Source of the DNA: an uncultured Dorea sp. | GTDB lineage: Bacteria > Bacillota > Clostridia > Lachnospirales > Lachnospiraceae | Reading direction: 5' to 3' | DNA length: 49,653 nucleotides | Assembly: GCA_945870325.1 (NCBI GenBank) | Contig: CAMBRQ010000019.1 | Location: forward strand, 1-49,653 | Part shown: positions 25,993-35,053 of the stretch, one piece after another | Layout of the letters: each line of letters opens with the position of its first letter | How positions within the stretch are numbered: position 1 is the first letter of the stretch | Program-made: the position numbers and the translations under genes | Notes under the pieces: model-generated | The model's database searches: none | Told to the model about the DNA's origin: nothing | The model's input: only the letters and a program-made list of their open reading frames with translations

Positions 25993-26021
25993 ATTATATG
26001 AACGGATATTCCTTTTGTCAA
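25993..26021 (-). promoter_or_regulatory. ssrA promoter
   Basis: Minus strand TTGACA (26021-26016), 17-base spacer, TATAAT (25998-25993): a perfect SigA promoter, suited to a strongly made stable RNA. Confidence 0.9.
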
Positions 26022-26052
26022 GCCACTTTTTCCTGGCAATACCTGGTGCCAT

Positions 26053-27078
26053 CTATCTTCGATCGCGTTTCAGGCGAAGTTTCAGTTCTTCCATAATCTC
26101 TTTGTGATGTCTGGATTCCATCTTCGGGAATGCTTTCGCAAGACGTCTGCTGACTCTCGTGCTGCGTTCTGCCAGTTCCGCATATCTGTTCTTCAACTCT
26201 GCTATGCGAACTTTCTGCTCTTCCATGCGAACTTTCTGCTCCTCCATGCGAACTTTCTGCTCCTCCATGCGGATTCTCTCTTCGATGCGGTTTCTCTGTT
26301 CTTCGATATAATTCTTCCGCTCTTCGAAACGACTCTTCTGCTCCTCTGTAGCATTTTCCAGTTTCTCACGCATCTCCACAGCAAGAGAATCCATCTGCTG
26401 CTTCGTCTCATCTAACTTTTCGCGCAGATCCAATACAGCAGAATCCAACTGTTTCTTTTTCTCCTCTGAGAATTCCATGGTCTCCATGACATTTTCGTGG
26501 ATATTCTCTCCAACTTTGTCGGAGATCTCCCGCAACTCTGCCGCAATCTTCTCCATCGCATCCAGCCTTTTGTTCAGTTTCAGAATTGCAGATGCAGTCA
26601 CATACAAATCAGCGAACAGCACCGTTCCCAACACAACAATCAACACAATTCCTGCCGTCAGTGGTATAAGCGCAAGTGCATTGTGAATCATAGGATGGAT
26701 CACTTTCACAATCGCCACACATGCAACGCCCCACACAAGCGAGAACAACAGGCATACATATCCCCCGATATTCAACGGCTGATTCGAATAATCCCACCAT
26801 TTATGATGGAATATCTTATCCATCAGATATCCGGTCAGTCCCTCAATCAGCGTTACCAGTACCGTGGACACGATATACAAAAGTATCAGATTATTCTCCA
26901 CAGGCTCCAAAAACATTACCACCACGCCGACTCCTACTCCATAGATCGGACAAATCGGTCCATTTAAAAAACCTCGGTTTACGAATCTTAGTTCCTTCGT
27001 TGTAGCATAAGCCACCTCCGTACACCATCCCAGGAATCCATATGTAAAAAAGTATAAGACAAAAAAGTATAACTGCAT
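26053..27078 (-). CDS. Putative ABC-transporter permease (CmpB/DUF1113 type) with coiled-coil tail
   Basis: 341 residues. The first about 165 residues are a multi-helix membrane domain of the CmpB family (PF06541 style), with hallmarks YGFLGWCTEVAYA, FLNGPICPIYGVGV and the HKWWDYSNQPLNIGGYVCL block. The remaining 175 residues form a long cytoplasmic coiled coil rich in Glu, Lys, Arg and Gln, with the heptad unit RMEEQKV repeated. Despite the family name no ATPase partner is nearby, and transport is unproven. The start at 27078 follows GGAGG. It is divergent from feoAB. Confidence 0.85.
   Translation of the reverse strand: MQLYFFVLYFFTYGFLGWCTEVAYATTKELRFVNRGFLNGPICPIYGVGVGVVVMFLEPVENNLILLYIVSTVLVTLIEGLTGYLMDKIFHHKWWDYSNQPLNIGGYVCLLFSLVWGVACVAIVKVIHPMIHNALALIPLTAGIVLIVVLGTVLFADLYVTASAILKLNKRLDAMEKIAAELREISDKVGENIHENVMETMEFSEEKKKQLDSAVLDLREKLDETKQQMDSLAVEMREKLENATEEQKSRFEERKNYIEEQRNRIEERIRMEEQKVRMEEQKVRMEEQKVRIAELKNRYAELAERSTRVSRRLAKAFPKMESRHHKEIMEELKLRLKRDRR
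26204..26266 (-). repeat. Three 21-bp tandem repeats in the coiled coil
   Basis: The unit ATGCGAACTTTCTGCTCCTC(C) occurs at 26204-26224, 26225-26245 and 26246-26266, with a diverged fourth copy after it. Each unit encodes one heptad (RMEEQKV), so copy-number change would lengthen or shorten the coiled coil without frameshift. Confidence 0.85.
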
Positions 27079-27138
27079 ACATTACCTCCGATTCTAAAGT
27101 CCTAAAGTCCTAACATATGAATTACAGTATACTTCACA

Positions 27139-27167
27139 TTGCCATCTTCGTCAAATAGTGATATTAT
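27139..27167 (+). promoter_or_regulatory. feoAB promoter
   Basis: TTGCCA (27139-27144), 17-base spacer, TATTAT (27162-27167). The expected start is near 27174, immediately before the Fur-like box. Confidence 0.65.
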
Positions 27168-27179
27168 ATACGAGTAATA

Positions 27180-27192
27180 GATAATAATTATC
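27180..27192 (+). promoter_or_regulatory. Fur box (iron repression site) before feoAB
   Basis: GATAATAATTATC is a perfect 6-1-6 dyad matching the classic Fur core (GATAATnATTATC). It sits at or just after the predicted transcript start, where bound Fe-Fur would block transcription. Confidence 0.8.
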
Positions 27193-27218
27193 AATAACAC
27201 TTAAGAGGAGCAATGAAA

Positions 27219-27449
27219 ATGACACTAAAGCAAGGGAAAAATAACCAGACCTACCGTGTCGAATCCATCGACATCGAATTACAGCTTGAGCGCCGTCTGG
27301 AAGCCCTGGGACTTACAGAAGGTTCCTTAATTACCATACTGAACAATGATAAAAAAGGTTCTCTCACCGCCAAATTCCGTGGCACCCGATTTGCACTCGG
27401 CAGAAGAATTGCAGACCATATCGAAGTTACGGAGGTACAGGCATCATGA
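27219..27449 (+). CDS. feoA: Ferrous iron transport protein A (FeoA)
   Basis: 76 residues from the ATG at 27219, 8 bases after GAGGAG; an ATG at 27213 is only two bases from it. The SH3-like fold is recognisable by RRLEALGLTEGSLITIL and GTRFALGRRIADHIEV. FeoA is a small cytosolic partner that supports FeoB. Its stop overlaps the feoB start (ATGA), which fits translational coupling. Confidence 0.93.
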   Translation: MTLKQGKNNQTYRVESIDIELQLERRLEALGLTEGSLITILNNDKKGSLTAKFRGTRFALGRRIADHIEVTEVQAS

Positions 27450-29488
27450 GCAATACAATCAATGTCGGATTCATCGGCAATCCGAACTGTGGAAAAACCA
27501 CTCTTTTTAACGCATTTACCGGAGCGAACCTGAAAGTCGCCAACTGGCCCGGCGTTACCGTCGAGAAGAAAGAGGGCAAGACTGTCTATCAGGGACAGGA
27601 ATTCAAATTAATCGACCTGCCTGGTATCTATAGTCTGACATCCTATACAATGGAAGAAACCGTCTCCCGTGAATGTATCATGAGCGACGAAGTAGATGTC
27701 ATAGTTGACGTCATTGATGCATCCAGCCTGGAGCGGAACCTCTATCTGACACTCCAGTTGATCGAACTTGGCAAGCCGGTCGTGCTTGCTCTGAACATGA
27801 TGGACATCGTAGAAGAGCGCGGCATGGAGATCGACCTCCACCGACTGCCTGAGATGCTTGGCGTACCTGCTATCCCAGTATCTGCCAGGAAGAAGACCGG
27901 ACTCTCCATCCTGCTTCATGCAGTTGCCCATCACAACGAATATGCCAAGCAGGGACCTTTCATTCATCATCACACGGGCAAATCCTCTGCCCATGTACAC
28001 AATCACCATGAAGAATATGCCATGGTGTACGAAGATTATATCGAAGACAAGATCGACATCATCATGGGAAGGCTTAACGAGAATTACCCAGAGATGCACA
28101 ACAAACGCTGGCACGCCATCAAATTACTGGAAAAAGATAAAGGCGTAACCGAGAATCACCCTCTTAACCTGGAGGATGTGATCGACCGCAGTTACGAAAA
28201 AGACATCATTAATCAGAAATATGATTTTATCGAAGAAGTCATTGCAGAAGTGCTGGTTAACAAATCCAGAAAAGAAGAAGCCACTGACAAGATTGACCAC
28301 TATCTTACCCACCGCTGGCTCGGTCTTCCAATCTTTCTTGGAATTATGGCGCTGGTCTTCTTCTTAACCTTTACAATCGGCGACTGGCTAAAAGGGTATT
28401 TTGAGATTGCATTAGAAGAAATCTCTTCGTTTGCAGCAAACGGACTTACTGCCATTCATGTAAGCCCTATGCTTCAATCTCTGATCATTGATGGAATTAT
28501 CTCCGGTGTGGGAGGAATCCTTACCTTCCTTCCGAACATCTTTATATTGTTCCTGGCACTGGCATTGCTGGAAGACAGCGGATATATGGCAAGAGTAGCA
28601 TTCGTCATGGACGATATCATGAGCAGGCTTGGATTATCAGGACGAGCGTTCCTTCCACTTCTTCTCGGATTCGGCTGCTCTGTACCTGCTATTATGGCCT
28701 CCAGAGCACTGGAGCATAAACATGACCGTTTCAAGACGATACTGGTCACGCCATTCATGTCGTGCAGCGCAAGGCTTCCAATCTATGTCTTGTTTTCCTC
28801 TATGTTCTTCGGAAAACAGGCAATGCTCGTCTGCTACTCCATGTATCTTCTTGGAATCGTAATTGCAATTGCGACAGCATACATACTATCCAAATTAGAC
28901 GGAAGCAAGGCAGAACATGCACTTCTCATCGAATTACCGGAATATAAATCTCCCAATGCACGTACCATAGGCATCTATGTATGGGAGAAGATCAAAGACT
29001 ATTTAACCAAAGCCGGAACCGTAATCTTCATTGCGTCCGTAATCATGTGGTGCATCTTAAACTTCGGTCCTCATGGCTATGTAACGGATATTAGCCAAAG
29101 TTTCGGCTCCGTTATCGGGAAAGCAGTTGTTCCACTCTTCAAGCCGGCAGGACTTGGATATTGGCAGATTATCGTAGCATTAATCGCAGGAATTGCCGCC
29201 AAAGAAATGGTGGTATCCAGCTGCAGCGTATTATTCGGAATCCAGAATATTACTACCGCACACGGCATGGATGCCATGGTAGCCACTCTGGCTTCTATGG
29301 GGTTCGGCGCCGCGAATGCTTATGCATTAATGGTATTCTGCCTGTTGTATGTTCCTTGCACGGCAACGATTGCTACGATCCACCGGGAACTTAAGAGTTG
29401 GAAGTCTACTTTTGGAATTATTCTGTTCCAATTAGGGATGGCATGGGTTATGAGTGTGATTGTGTATCATATTGGGGTGTTGTTTTAA
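27446..29488 (+). CDS. feoB: Ferrous iron transporter FeoB
   Basis: 680 residues. The N-terminal G domain has GNPNCGKTT (G1), DLPGIYSL (G3) and NMMD (G4). A GDI-like helical segment contains an unusual His-rich stretch (about residues 170-190, HHHTGKSSAHVHNHH). The membrane domain has Gate motifs LLGFGCSVPAIMASRALE and PFMSCSARLPIYVLF, and the C-terminal helices include AAKEMVVSS. It imports Fe2+ across the cytoplasmic membrane in a GTP-dependent way. It is co-transcribed with feoA under a Fur box. A long palindromic element starts 33 bases after the stop and may end the transcript. Confidence 0.97.
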   Translation: MSNTINVGFIGNPNCGKTTLFNAFTGANLKVANWPGVTVEKKEGKTVYQGQEFKLIDLPGIYSLTSYTMEETVSRECIMSDEVDVIVDVIDASSLERNLYLTLQLIELGKPVVLALNMMDIVEERGMEIDLHRLPEMLGVPAIPVSARKKTGLSILLHAVAHHNEYAKQGPFIHHHTGKSSAHVHNHHEEYAMVYEDYIEDKIDIIMGRLNENYPEMHNKRWHAIKLLEKDKGVTENHPLNLEDVIDRSYEKDIINQKYDFIEEVIAEVLVNKSRKEEATDKIDHYLTHRWLGLPIFLGIMALVFFLTFTIGDWLKGYFEIALEEISSFAANGLTAIHVSPMLQSLIIDGIISGVGGILTFLPNIFILFLALALLEDSGYMARVAFVMDDIMSRLGLSGRAFLPLLLGFGCSVPAIMASRALEHKHDRFKTILVTPFMSCSARLPIYVLFSSMFFGKQAMLVCYSMYLLGIVIAIATAYILSKLDGSKAEHALLIELPEYKSPNARTIGIYVWEKIKDYLTKAGTVIFIASVIMWCILNFGPHGYVTDISQSFGSVIGKAVVPLFKPAGLGYWQIIVALIAGIAAKEMVVSSCSVLFGIQNITTAHGMDAMVATLASMGFGAANAYALMVFCLLYVPCTATIATIHRELKSWKSTFGIILFQLGMAWVMSVIVYHIGVLF

Positions 29489-29520
29489 GGCCGAATTTGG
29501 TTTATGAAGAGTTTTTAGAA

Positions 29521-29827
29521 AAGTGTACGGCAGAGAGGGCGGGTATGGTGGGGCGGATCCGACTCCAATCGCCTACAAGCCGTAAGTTCAAGAGAACTAG
29601 GAAATCGGGAATCGAATGTATTCACCGGACAAATCTGAAAGATTTCCCCGGCTCAGACATTCTTGAATTCTGTGCTTGTGGCACAGAATTCATCCTGATT
29701 TTCTATCTCTCTTTCACTAACGGTTTGTACGGCTCTTCTACGAATCCGCCCCACCATACCGCCCTCTCTGCCTGACATTCTTATGTGCGACTCTTAATAA
29801 ACCGGGGAGATTCTTATGCGGGTGCGA
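29521..29827 (-). repeat. Long palindromic element 2
   Basis: The outer stem pairs 29529-29558 with 29744-29772 (one bulged base), built of GAGAGGGCGG, TATGGTGGGGCGGAT and their complement. Inner hairpins: GAATTCTGTGC / GCACAGAATTC (29665-29675 and 29681-29691; CACAA loop on the minus strand) and AAATCT-GAA-AGATTT (29631-29645). Read on the minus strand, the left flank has AATCTCCCCGGT and AATGTCAGGC and the right end has CCGTACACTTTTC, both shared with elements 1 and 3. It follows the feoB stop. Confidence 0.75.
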
Positions 29828-29964
29828 GTAGAATGATATTGGTAAAATAACATTTCGGGAGTGTGAAGAATTTTGCAATATAAGTTGAAGGACCCACATA
29901 GTTGTTCCAATCTTTCCTAGGGCATGTAATTTCGAGCCGCACAATCTATTGCCCTACCAATAAC

Positions 29965-30285
29965 GTTCCACACACATCCCCGCCTGAATCCTCCCGGTGG
30001 GAAAAACTTGAGGATGCAGGAATATCAGGTGCAAGAGCAGGGAAGTTATGGACTGTGACCGTATCATTTCACCTTAGACCTCGTTGCAGAAAAAAATACC
30101 GTCAGTTCGTACGAAACCAGGACCACAAGTCCTGGTTTCGAGGGCATCTGAGTCGTAAGACCATCAAGGGCTTACGGCGAATATGTCCGGTTAGAACTAA
30201 CGGTATTTTTTTCTGTTACGAGGTCTTAGCGAAATGATCCGGCCACAGCCCATAACTTTCCTACCCTTGCACCGTACACTTCCAA
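29965..30285 (+). repeat. Long palindromic element 3
   Basis: Left arm from 30028 pairs with the right arm ending 30273. The best block is 30077-30107 with 30195-30225 (28 of 31 positions). Inner hairpins: CGAAACCAGGAC / GTCCTGGTTTCG around loop CACAA (30112-30140), and CGTAAG / CTTACG (30154-30176) with ATCAA in its loop. The left flank has AATCCTCCCGGTGG and AATATCAGGTG; the right end is CCGTACACTTCCAA. It is oriented head-to-head with element 2, and the 137 bases between them show no gene. It ends 22 bases past the stop of the PHP gene. Confidence 0.75.
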
Positions 30286-30307
30286 TACTCTAATTTCACC
30301 ACCAAAT

Positions 30308-31138
30308 TCACATCCTATTCTGCATATGAAGATATGGTATCTCAATCGGATCAATCGGGTCGATCGGATTCTCAATCTGTCCTTTCACTTTTCTCTTATG
30401 GCGCCTTAGCAATTCGCCGCCCTTATTATAGAACCAGAAGGAGTACGTCAATATCTTATTCGCCTTCCCCATCTTCTCCTTCGTCGTCTTCCCATAAAGC
30501 GTACCGCCCACTCCGATTGGTACTTTCTTACGAATCAGGGATATCAGTTCCGTCTCACAGGTTACATGCTCCGGCAATTCCGTATACGCCATAGACACAC
30601 AGTCTAACTTATGAGCATCACTTCCGCCGATCCCTGGCTTCTTATACTTCATAGCAAGTTTCATAGCCCCCATATTAGACTCTTCTGATTCGCAGGCATT
30701 GAATGCCTCGATAAAATCAAATCTCTTAATAATCTCCGGAGACTTGTAGTATTTCTTCGTGTTCGTGAAACTTAAGTACTTCTCACCGCATGGATGAGCC
30801 GGTCCCAGGATTCCACCGTGACGGTGTACAAAATCAATCAGCGCGCTCACCGGCAGCCCTCTTAATTCCAGGAGTCTCATCTTCACTCCTTCCGGCATGA
30901 TACAGATGATATGACCCGCATCACAGGTATCATACTCAATTCCTTTTAACACCACAAAGTCTTCATGAACCTTGCCTTTCATATTATACTTCCAATGACG
31001 GTATCCCTTGTAGGTATCATGGTCTGTAATCAGCATACCGTCGAATCCATGCTCTTTCAACTTCGTGATATATTCATCCAGACCTACTTTACTGTCTAGA
31101 GAGCCCTCTTTTACGTGACAATGCATATCTATTTTCAT
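30308..31138 (-). CDS. PHP domain metal-dependent phosphoesterase
   Basis: 276 residues from ATG 31138, eight bases after GGAGG (the frame to 31159 has no RBS). PHP metal-ligand motifs are visible: DMHCH near the N-terminus (the usual HxH), TDHDTY, HPCGEK and GGSDAH near residue 190. Such proteins hydrolyse phosphate esters of nucleotides, sugars or nucleic acids with two or three metal ions; the substrate is unknown. The C-terminus is basic and then ends with a short DPIDPI repeat. Confidence 0.88.
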   Translation of the reverse strand: MKIDMHCHVKEGSLDSKVGLDEYITKLKEHGFDGMLITDHDTYKGYRHWKYNMKGKVHEDFVVLKGIEYDTCDAGHIICIMPEGVKMRLLELRGLPVSALIDFVHRHGGILGPAHPCGEKYLSFTNTKKYYKSPEIIKRFDFIEAFNACESEESNMGAMKLAMKYKKPGIGGSDAHKLDCVSMAYTELPEHVTCETELISLIRKKVPIGVGGTLYGKTTKEKMGKANKILTYSFWFYNKGGELLRRHKRKVKGQIENPIDPIDPIEIPYLHMQNRM

Positions 31139-31280
31139 ACCAAGGCCTCCTTCATTCATATTCTAAAATTATTATATCACATTTACCTTTTAAAATACAA
31201 CTAACCGGACCTTCATGGCGGATTTTCCCTCACGACACATCTGACATAACCTCTCTTTTATACTGCTATCTTCTTATTGA

Positions 31281-31454
31281 TTATAAATTCTCTTCAGCAT
31301 TCACAGAGTGCCGCACAACCAACGCACATATACACCATATCACCATATAAGTATATTCCGGAATCTCCACCTCCGCAAAACTGTATAGAATCATCACCAT
31401 AATCTGAATCAAAACGCCCGCCAGTACAACCAATAACCTCATTCTTTTACTCAT
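31281..31454 (-). CDS. Small membrane protein (57 aa), unknown
   Basis: ATG 31454 follows AAGGAGAGG. The peptide starts MSKRMRLLVVLAGV, has a hydrophobic helix at about 7-26 and a second one at about 36-48 (MVIWCICALVV), and ends with an acidic tail. No family is recognised. It lies between two membrane or metal-related genes on the same strand. The good RBS and two-helix pattern support it as a real gene, but this remains tentative. Confidence 0.55.
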   Translation of the reverse strand: MSKRMRLLVVLAGVLIQIMVMILYSFAEVEIPEYTYMVIWCICALVVRHSVNAEENL

Positions 31455-31516
31455 AATAAAGCACCTCTCCTTCTATAGTCATTACTATATCAGGAGAGGT
31501 GTGTCATAAAAGGGAC

Positions 31517-32338
31517 TTAGATCTCTTCTTCGATAATTTTTATATCATCATCATCTTCTTCATCGTTTTTTTCATTCGAATCATCCGCAGCATTCTCTTT
31601 CTTGCTGTCTTCATGTTCATCATCGTCATCTTCCAATATCCTTCTTGCCTTCTCTACCTCGGACTCCACAGATACCTTCTCTTTGACCTGCTCAGAGTAT
31701 ACCTTTTCTTTCTTCCCGATCTTTCTGGAATGCATCATGAACTGAATCCAGATTCCAATCAATGCCACTACTGCTCCGATCACATATCCAATCCACGCAG
31801 GATCACTCATGCCAAGCAATGCTACTGCCGCATTCCCCACAGCCAGTCCTCCGGAGATTCCTGTAACCAGGATCACAATCGGCTCTGTAAAGATCACAGA
31901 CAATATTGCCATCACAATCGCAACAACAACACCAACAATTCCCAGTATCAATGCATTCGGAACAGCCAGCGAGACGAATATCCCTGCTACTTCCACGAAA
32001 ACAAGAAAGAAAATTCCCAATCGCCGCAATAAGCCAAATAGCACTGCACAAATGACCGCACACGCTGCTATCGCAATCAATATTGTCATATCCTTAAGCC
32101 CAAATCCAACGGCGATTCCTACACCAATCACCGCGCCGATCACCAGACCTGTAATCGCAGCCAGTATCCTTGATAATTTTAATCCGAAGAAACAGATGAT
32201 AAGACCGACAACTGCCGTAACCGCCAGCATAATCATCAACATCTGAGTTGCCCATGCCAGAAAATAACTGACATCGCCTTCTGAAGTTCCCTCCAGTAAT
32301 CCTTGCAAATATGTACCCATGTTCATTACTTCATTCAT
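31517..32338 (-). CDS. Multi-spanning membrane protein, TMEM198/DUF4203-like, with acidic tail
   Basis: 273 residues. About seven glycine- and alanine-rich hydrophobic helices span residues 25-210, with the repeated pattern GLxIGAVIGVGIAVG seen in TMEM198-like proteins. A charged cytoplasmic tail follows, ending in long runs of Asp and Glu (EDDDDEHEDS, DEEDDDDIKIIEEEI). The function is unknown. The acidic tail might bind cations or a basic partner. It begins 28 bases after the WYL regulator, so it is likely in the same unit. Confidence 0.75.
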   Translation of the reverse strand: MNEVMNMGTYLQGLLEGTSEGDVSYFLAWATQMLMIMLAVTAVVGLIICFFGLKLSRILAAITGLVIGAVIGVGIAVGFGLKDMTILIAIAACAVICAVLFGLLRRLGIFFLVFVEVAGIFVSLAVPNALILGIVGVVVAIVMAILSVIFTEPIVILVTGISGGLAVGNAAVALLGMSDPAWIGYVIGAVVALIGIWIQFMMHSRKIGKKEKVYSEQVKEKVSVESEVEKARRILEDDDDEHEDSKKENAADDSNEKNDEEDDDDIKIIEEEI

Positions 32339-32366
32339 ATCATTCGTCTCCTTTACCCCTTGTCAA

Positions 32367-33353
32367 TCACTTGTATGAATCCATAATCGTCCCAAGTAAA
32401 GCCGTGTACTCCTTCACAACCTTCTCAGGCGATATTATTATAACATCTTTTCCCAGTCCTGTTAACCACCCAAAAAAGGGTTCGCTCACCGCAACCTGGA
32501 CATGGGCAATAAAATGTTCCTCCCCATCCTTCCGGACGGATACTCCCTTTCCAAAACGGTCGATGACCACTCCGACGAGCCTGTTGGGAAACCGGATGCT
32601 CACCATCTCCTCTTCCCCTGCAAACATGCCAAATGTCTTCCGGGAATAACTGACCGGATCAAAATCCTTGAACCGATCCTTTCCTATCCTCTTCTCCGGG
32701 AGCATCTCGATTCTCTGCATCTTATCTACCCGGAAATGCTTCAGTATCCCACTCGCCTCATCATAGCCGATCAGATAATAATTCTCTTCTTCCCAACTAA
32801 GCGCCCATGGACTGATTCTATATAGTTTCCCGTGATTCTTAAGTACTGTTTTCTTCTCTATCGTCCACCGGAAATACTGGAACGCAATCTGACAGTCTTC
32901 TGATATCGCCGAATAGATCTTGTCCACATTATAATAGATGCTTTCATTCATTGTCTTCACGCGGTCTGCAACATACACCTGCCTGTGAAGGCTGGTCGCT
33001 TCGTACCTGCTTGCCAGACCTTCAATCTTGCGAATCAGGCTTCTGGACTTTCTCTCCGTGATAAACCTTGATGACTGAACTGCATCCACCAGAAGTTTTA
33101 ATTCTGCCAGTTCAAAATCATGGCTTGCCAGATAATATCCTTCCGGCGGTTCTTTGCGATACTCGATATCCATTCCATACTGTTTTAACGTATCAATATC
33201 ACTATATATACTTTTTCTCGCAGCCCGGATTCCTTCTTTCTCCATGGCGCTTAATATCTCTTTCATAGAGATCGTATGCTGTCCATCCGTTTTTTCAGTG
33301 AGAAGATCCATCAGAAACAGCAATTTCACTTTTTGATTATAGGATTTCGACAT
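32367..33353 (-). CDS. HTH and WYL domain transcriptional regulator
   Basis: 328 residues from ATG 33353 (AAGGA 8-10 bases upstream); the frame to 33431 lacks support. An N-terminal DeoR-like winged helix (MKEILSAMEKEGIRAARKSIYSDIDTL) is followed by a WYL domain (PWALSWEEENYYLIGYDEASG) and the WCX-like C-terminal part (VSIRFPNRLVGVVIDRFG). WYL domains sense ligands, often nucleic acids or nucleotides. The target genes are unknown; the membrane protein right after it is a candidate. Confidence 0.9.
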   Translation of the reverse strand: MSKSYNQKVKLLFLMDLLTEKTDGQHTISMKEILSAMEKEGIRAARKSIYSDIDTLKQYGMDIEYRKEPPEGYYLASHDFELAELKLLVDAVQSSRFITERKSRSLIRKIEGLASRYEATSLHRQVYVADRVKTMNESIYYNVDKIYSAISEDCQIAFQYFRWTIEKKTVLKNHGKLYRISPWALSWEEENYYLIGYDEASGILKHFRVDKMQRIEMLPEKRIGKDRFKDFDPVSYSRKTFGMFAGEEEMVSIRFPNRLVGVVIDRFGKGVSVRKDGEEHFIAHVQVAVSEPFFGWLTGLGKDVIIISPEKVVKEYTALLGTIMDSYK

Positions 33354-33508
33354 CTTGGGAGTCCTTCTTTTTTCTTCTGTATTTATGATATCAATAGCAT
33401 TCGCATGCGTCAATAATAAAAATAACAACAATCAAAGCAAACAAAAAGAAGGCTGCTGCCTAAGCATCTCGCTTACACAGTAACCCTCTCTCATTTCCTG
33501 CCAATATC

Positions 33509-33934
33509 TTAGAACTCAACTGATCCTGTCTCTGTTCCATTTACAACATAATATACAGCATTCTCTTCAGGCTTAATGTATAATTCCATTGTCTTGATAT
33601 CTCCAACCTTTTTGCCGGAACCTGTCCATGCCTTCTTAACGTTGGCGATAATCTCTTTCTCCTCTACCTGTTTTCCCAAATATTGAACAAAAGTACTTAC
33701 CTTTATCTCTTTCTTTGCTGTCGTCTTCTTTGTAGTCGTAGTTGTCTTCTTCGCTGCTGTCTTCTTTGCCGGCGCTTTCTTCTCAGGTGTCTTCTTTTCA
33801 GTTGCTTTCTTAGCTGCAGGAGTCTTAGCCGGCTCGGTTGTTGCTTCTACTGGCTTCGCTGCTGGTTCTGCCTTCACTACTTCTACTGTCTCTTTTGCTA
33901 CCTCTGTTGCTGGTGTTACTTTTTTTGTGGCCAT
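33509..33934 (-). CDS. DUF6465 family protein with Lys/Ala/Thr-rich tail
   Basis: 141 residues. The first 75 are low complexity (AAKKATEKKTPEKKAPAKK style), resembling histone-H1-like or HU-type DNA-binding tails. The last 65 form a compact domain (STFVQYLGKQVEEKEIIANV ... MELYIKPEENAVYYVVNG) that matches DUF6465, a family common in Lachnospiraceae. The function is unknown; the basic tail suggests nucleic acid or cell-wall polyanion binding. RBS GGAGG is well placed. A weak hairpin with a U run follows near 33450. Confidence 0.85.
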   Translation of the reverse strand: MATKKVTPATEVAKETVEVVKAEPAAKPVEATTEPAKTPAAKKATEKKTPEKKAPAKKTAAKKTTTTTKKTTAKKEIKVSTFVQYLGKQVEEKEIIANVKKAWTGSGKKVGDIKTMELYIKPEENAVYYVVNGTETGSVEF

Positions 33935-34181
33935 GATAATTCCTCCTCATTTCTCCTAAGCCTCGTCACCTAGACCTGACTATTATAGCACATTATTTTG
34001 AAAATGCAATTATCACCTGTATTTCCCATATCCTCAGGATTTCGGGGCATTCTTCGTAATATTTGATTACTCTTTGCATCTTTCAAAATTATTTTTTGTA
34101 CGAATTGCTTGTGATTTTCCTATCATACTCGTTCATCTTTCGTACGATTTTGCCATTATCTTTAGTATTTGAGGAGTTTTT

Positions 34182-35030
34182 TTATGCTATAATCTCTAGC
34201 AAAATTCCTGCAATCACGGCTATTGCAAGCAATACTCCAATGATTCTAAGGTTTTCTCTTTTATCCCTATTCACTTTACATAAGACAACCAGACCAATTC
34301 CTGCACCTGTACACAGTCCTGCGATCACAGAAGCGAATGATATCGCCCCGCTCAGATACAACTGAGTCAGTATTACGGACGCTGCACAGTTGGGAATCAA
34401 TCCTATTACCGCGGCAATAACCGGCTGAAAAATAGTATCTCCCAATAAAAAGGCTGAGAGCCTCTCTATTCCGAAGATCTCCACACAGAGATTCAGGATA
34501 CCGGTAAAAACAAACAGATATACAAATATCTTCACTGTATGATGCCATGCCGGCTTCAACACTCCCGACTCCTCTTCATGGCATCCACAGTCATCGCAGA
34601 GATTGCCGCTTGCCTTCGGCACAGAGATTCTGTTTTTCAAAAAGATATCTACAATATAGCCTGCCGCGATCGCAATCAGCACCTTCGATGCCAACAGCGG
34701 GCCTACTTCCTTTATCGCACCAGGATTGCCAAGCATAATCAGAATCGCTTCATCAGATGTGGCAATAAATACTGATAAGAGCGTGCCGACGGAGATAATG
34801 CCTCCCGCATAGAGATTGGCAGCCATAACGGAGAAGCCACACTGAGGAACACATCCCGCAACTGCCCCGACAATCGGTCCCGCCTTTCCTACCTTTATAA
34901 GCATTTTCTCAGTAAATTCGCTGGAATAGTGTTCCAGTGCCTCTATCAGTATAAAAGCCACGAATAAAAATGGCAGCATCTTCAAGCAATCAAAACTGGT
35001 ATCCAGAATTACGTCTTTTAACATTTCCAT
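34182..35030 (-). CDS. Putative manganese/arsenic-type permease (ArsP_2 family)
   Basis: 282 residues with about eight to ten membrane helices. Family marks: CVPQCGFSVMAANLYAGGI, GTLLSVFIATSDEAILIML, and the second-half repeat GLIPNCAASVILTQLYLSG. A central soluble loop holds CDDCGCHEE, a potential metal site. Related proteins are called putative manganese transporters or arsenic efflux proteins; the direction and substrate are not proven. It is divergent from the PEP-binding protein gene, and a perfect palindrome lies at its predicted transcript start. No gene was found in 33935-34181. Confidence 0.82.
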   Translation of the reverse strand: MEMLKDVILDTSFDCLKMLPFLFVAFILIEALEHYSSEFTEKMLIKVGKAGPIVGAVAGCVPQCGFSVMAANLYAGGIISVGTLLSVFIATSDEAILIMLGNPGAIKEVGPLLASKVLIAIAAGYIVDIFLKNRISVPKASGNLCDDCGCHEEESGVLKPAWHHTVKIFVYLFVFTGILNLCVEIFGIERLSAFLLGDTIFQPVIAAVIGLIPNCAASVILTQLYLSGAISFASVIAGLCTGAGIGLVVLCKVNRDKRENLRIIGVLLAIAVIAGILLEIIA

Positions 35031-35053
35031 ATATCACATACCCTTTCTGATCC

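Noticed and set aside
26204..26266. CRISPR-like short repeats
   Set aside because: The 21-bp units are contiguous, without spacers, and encode heptads of a coiled coil.
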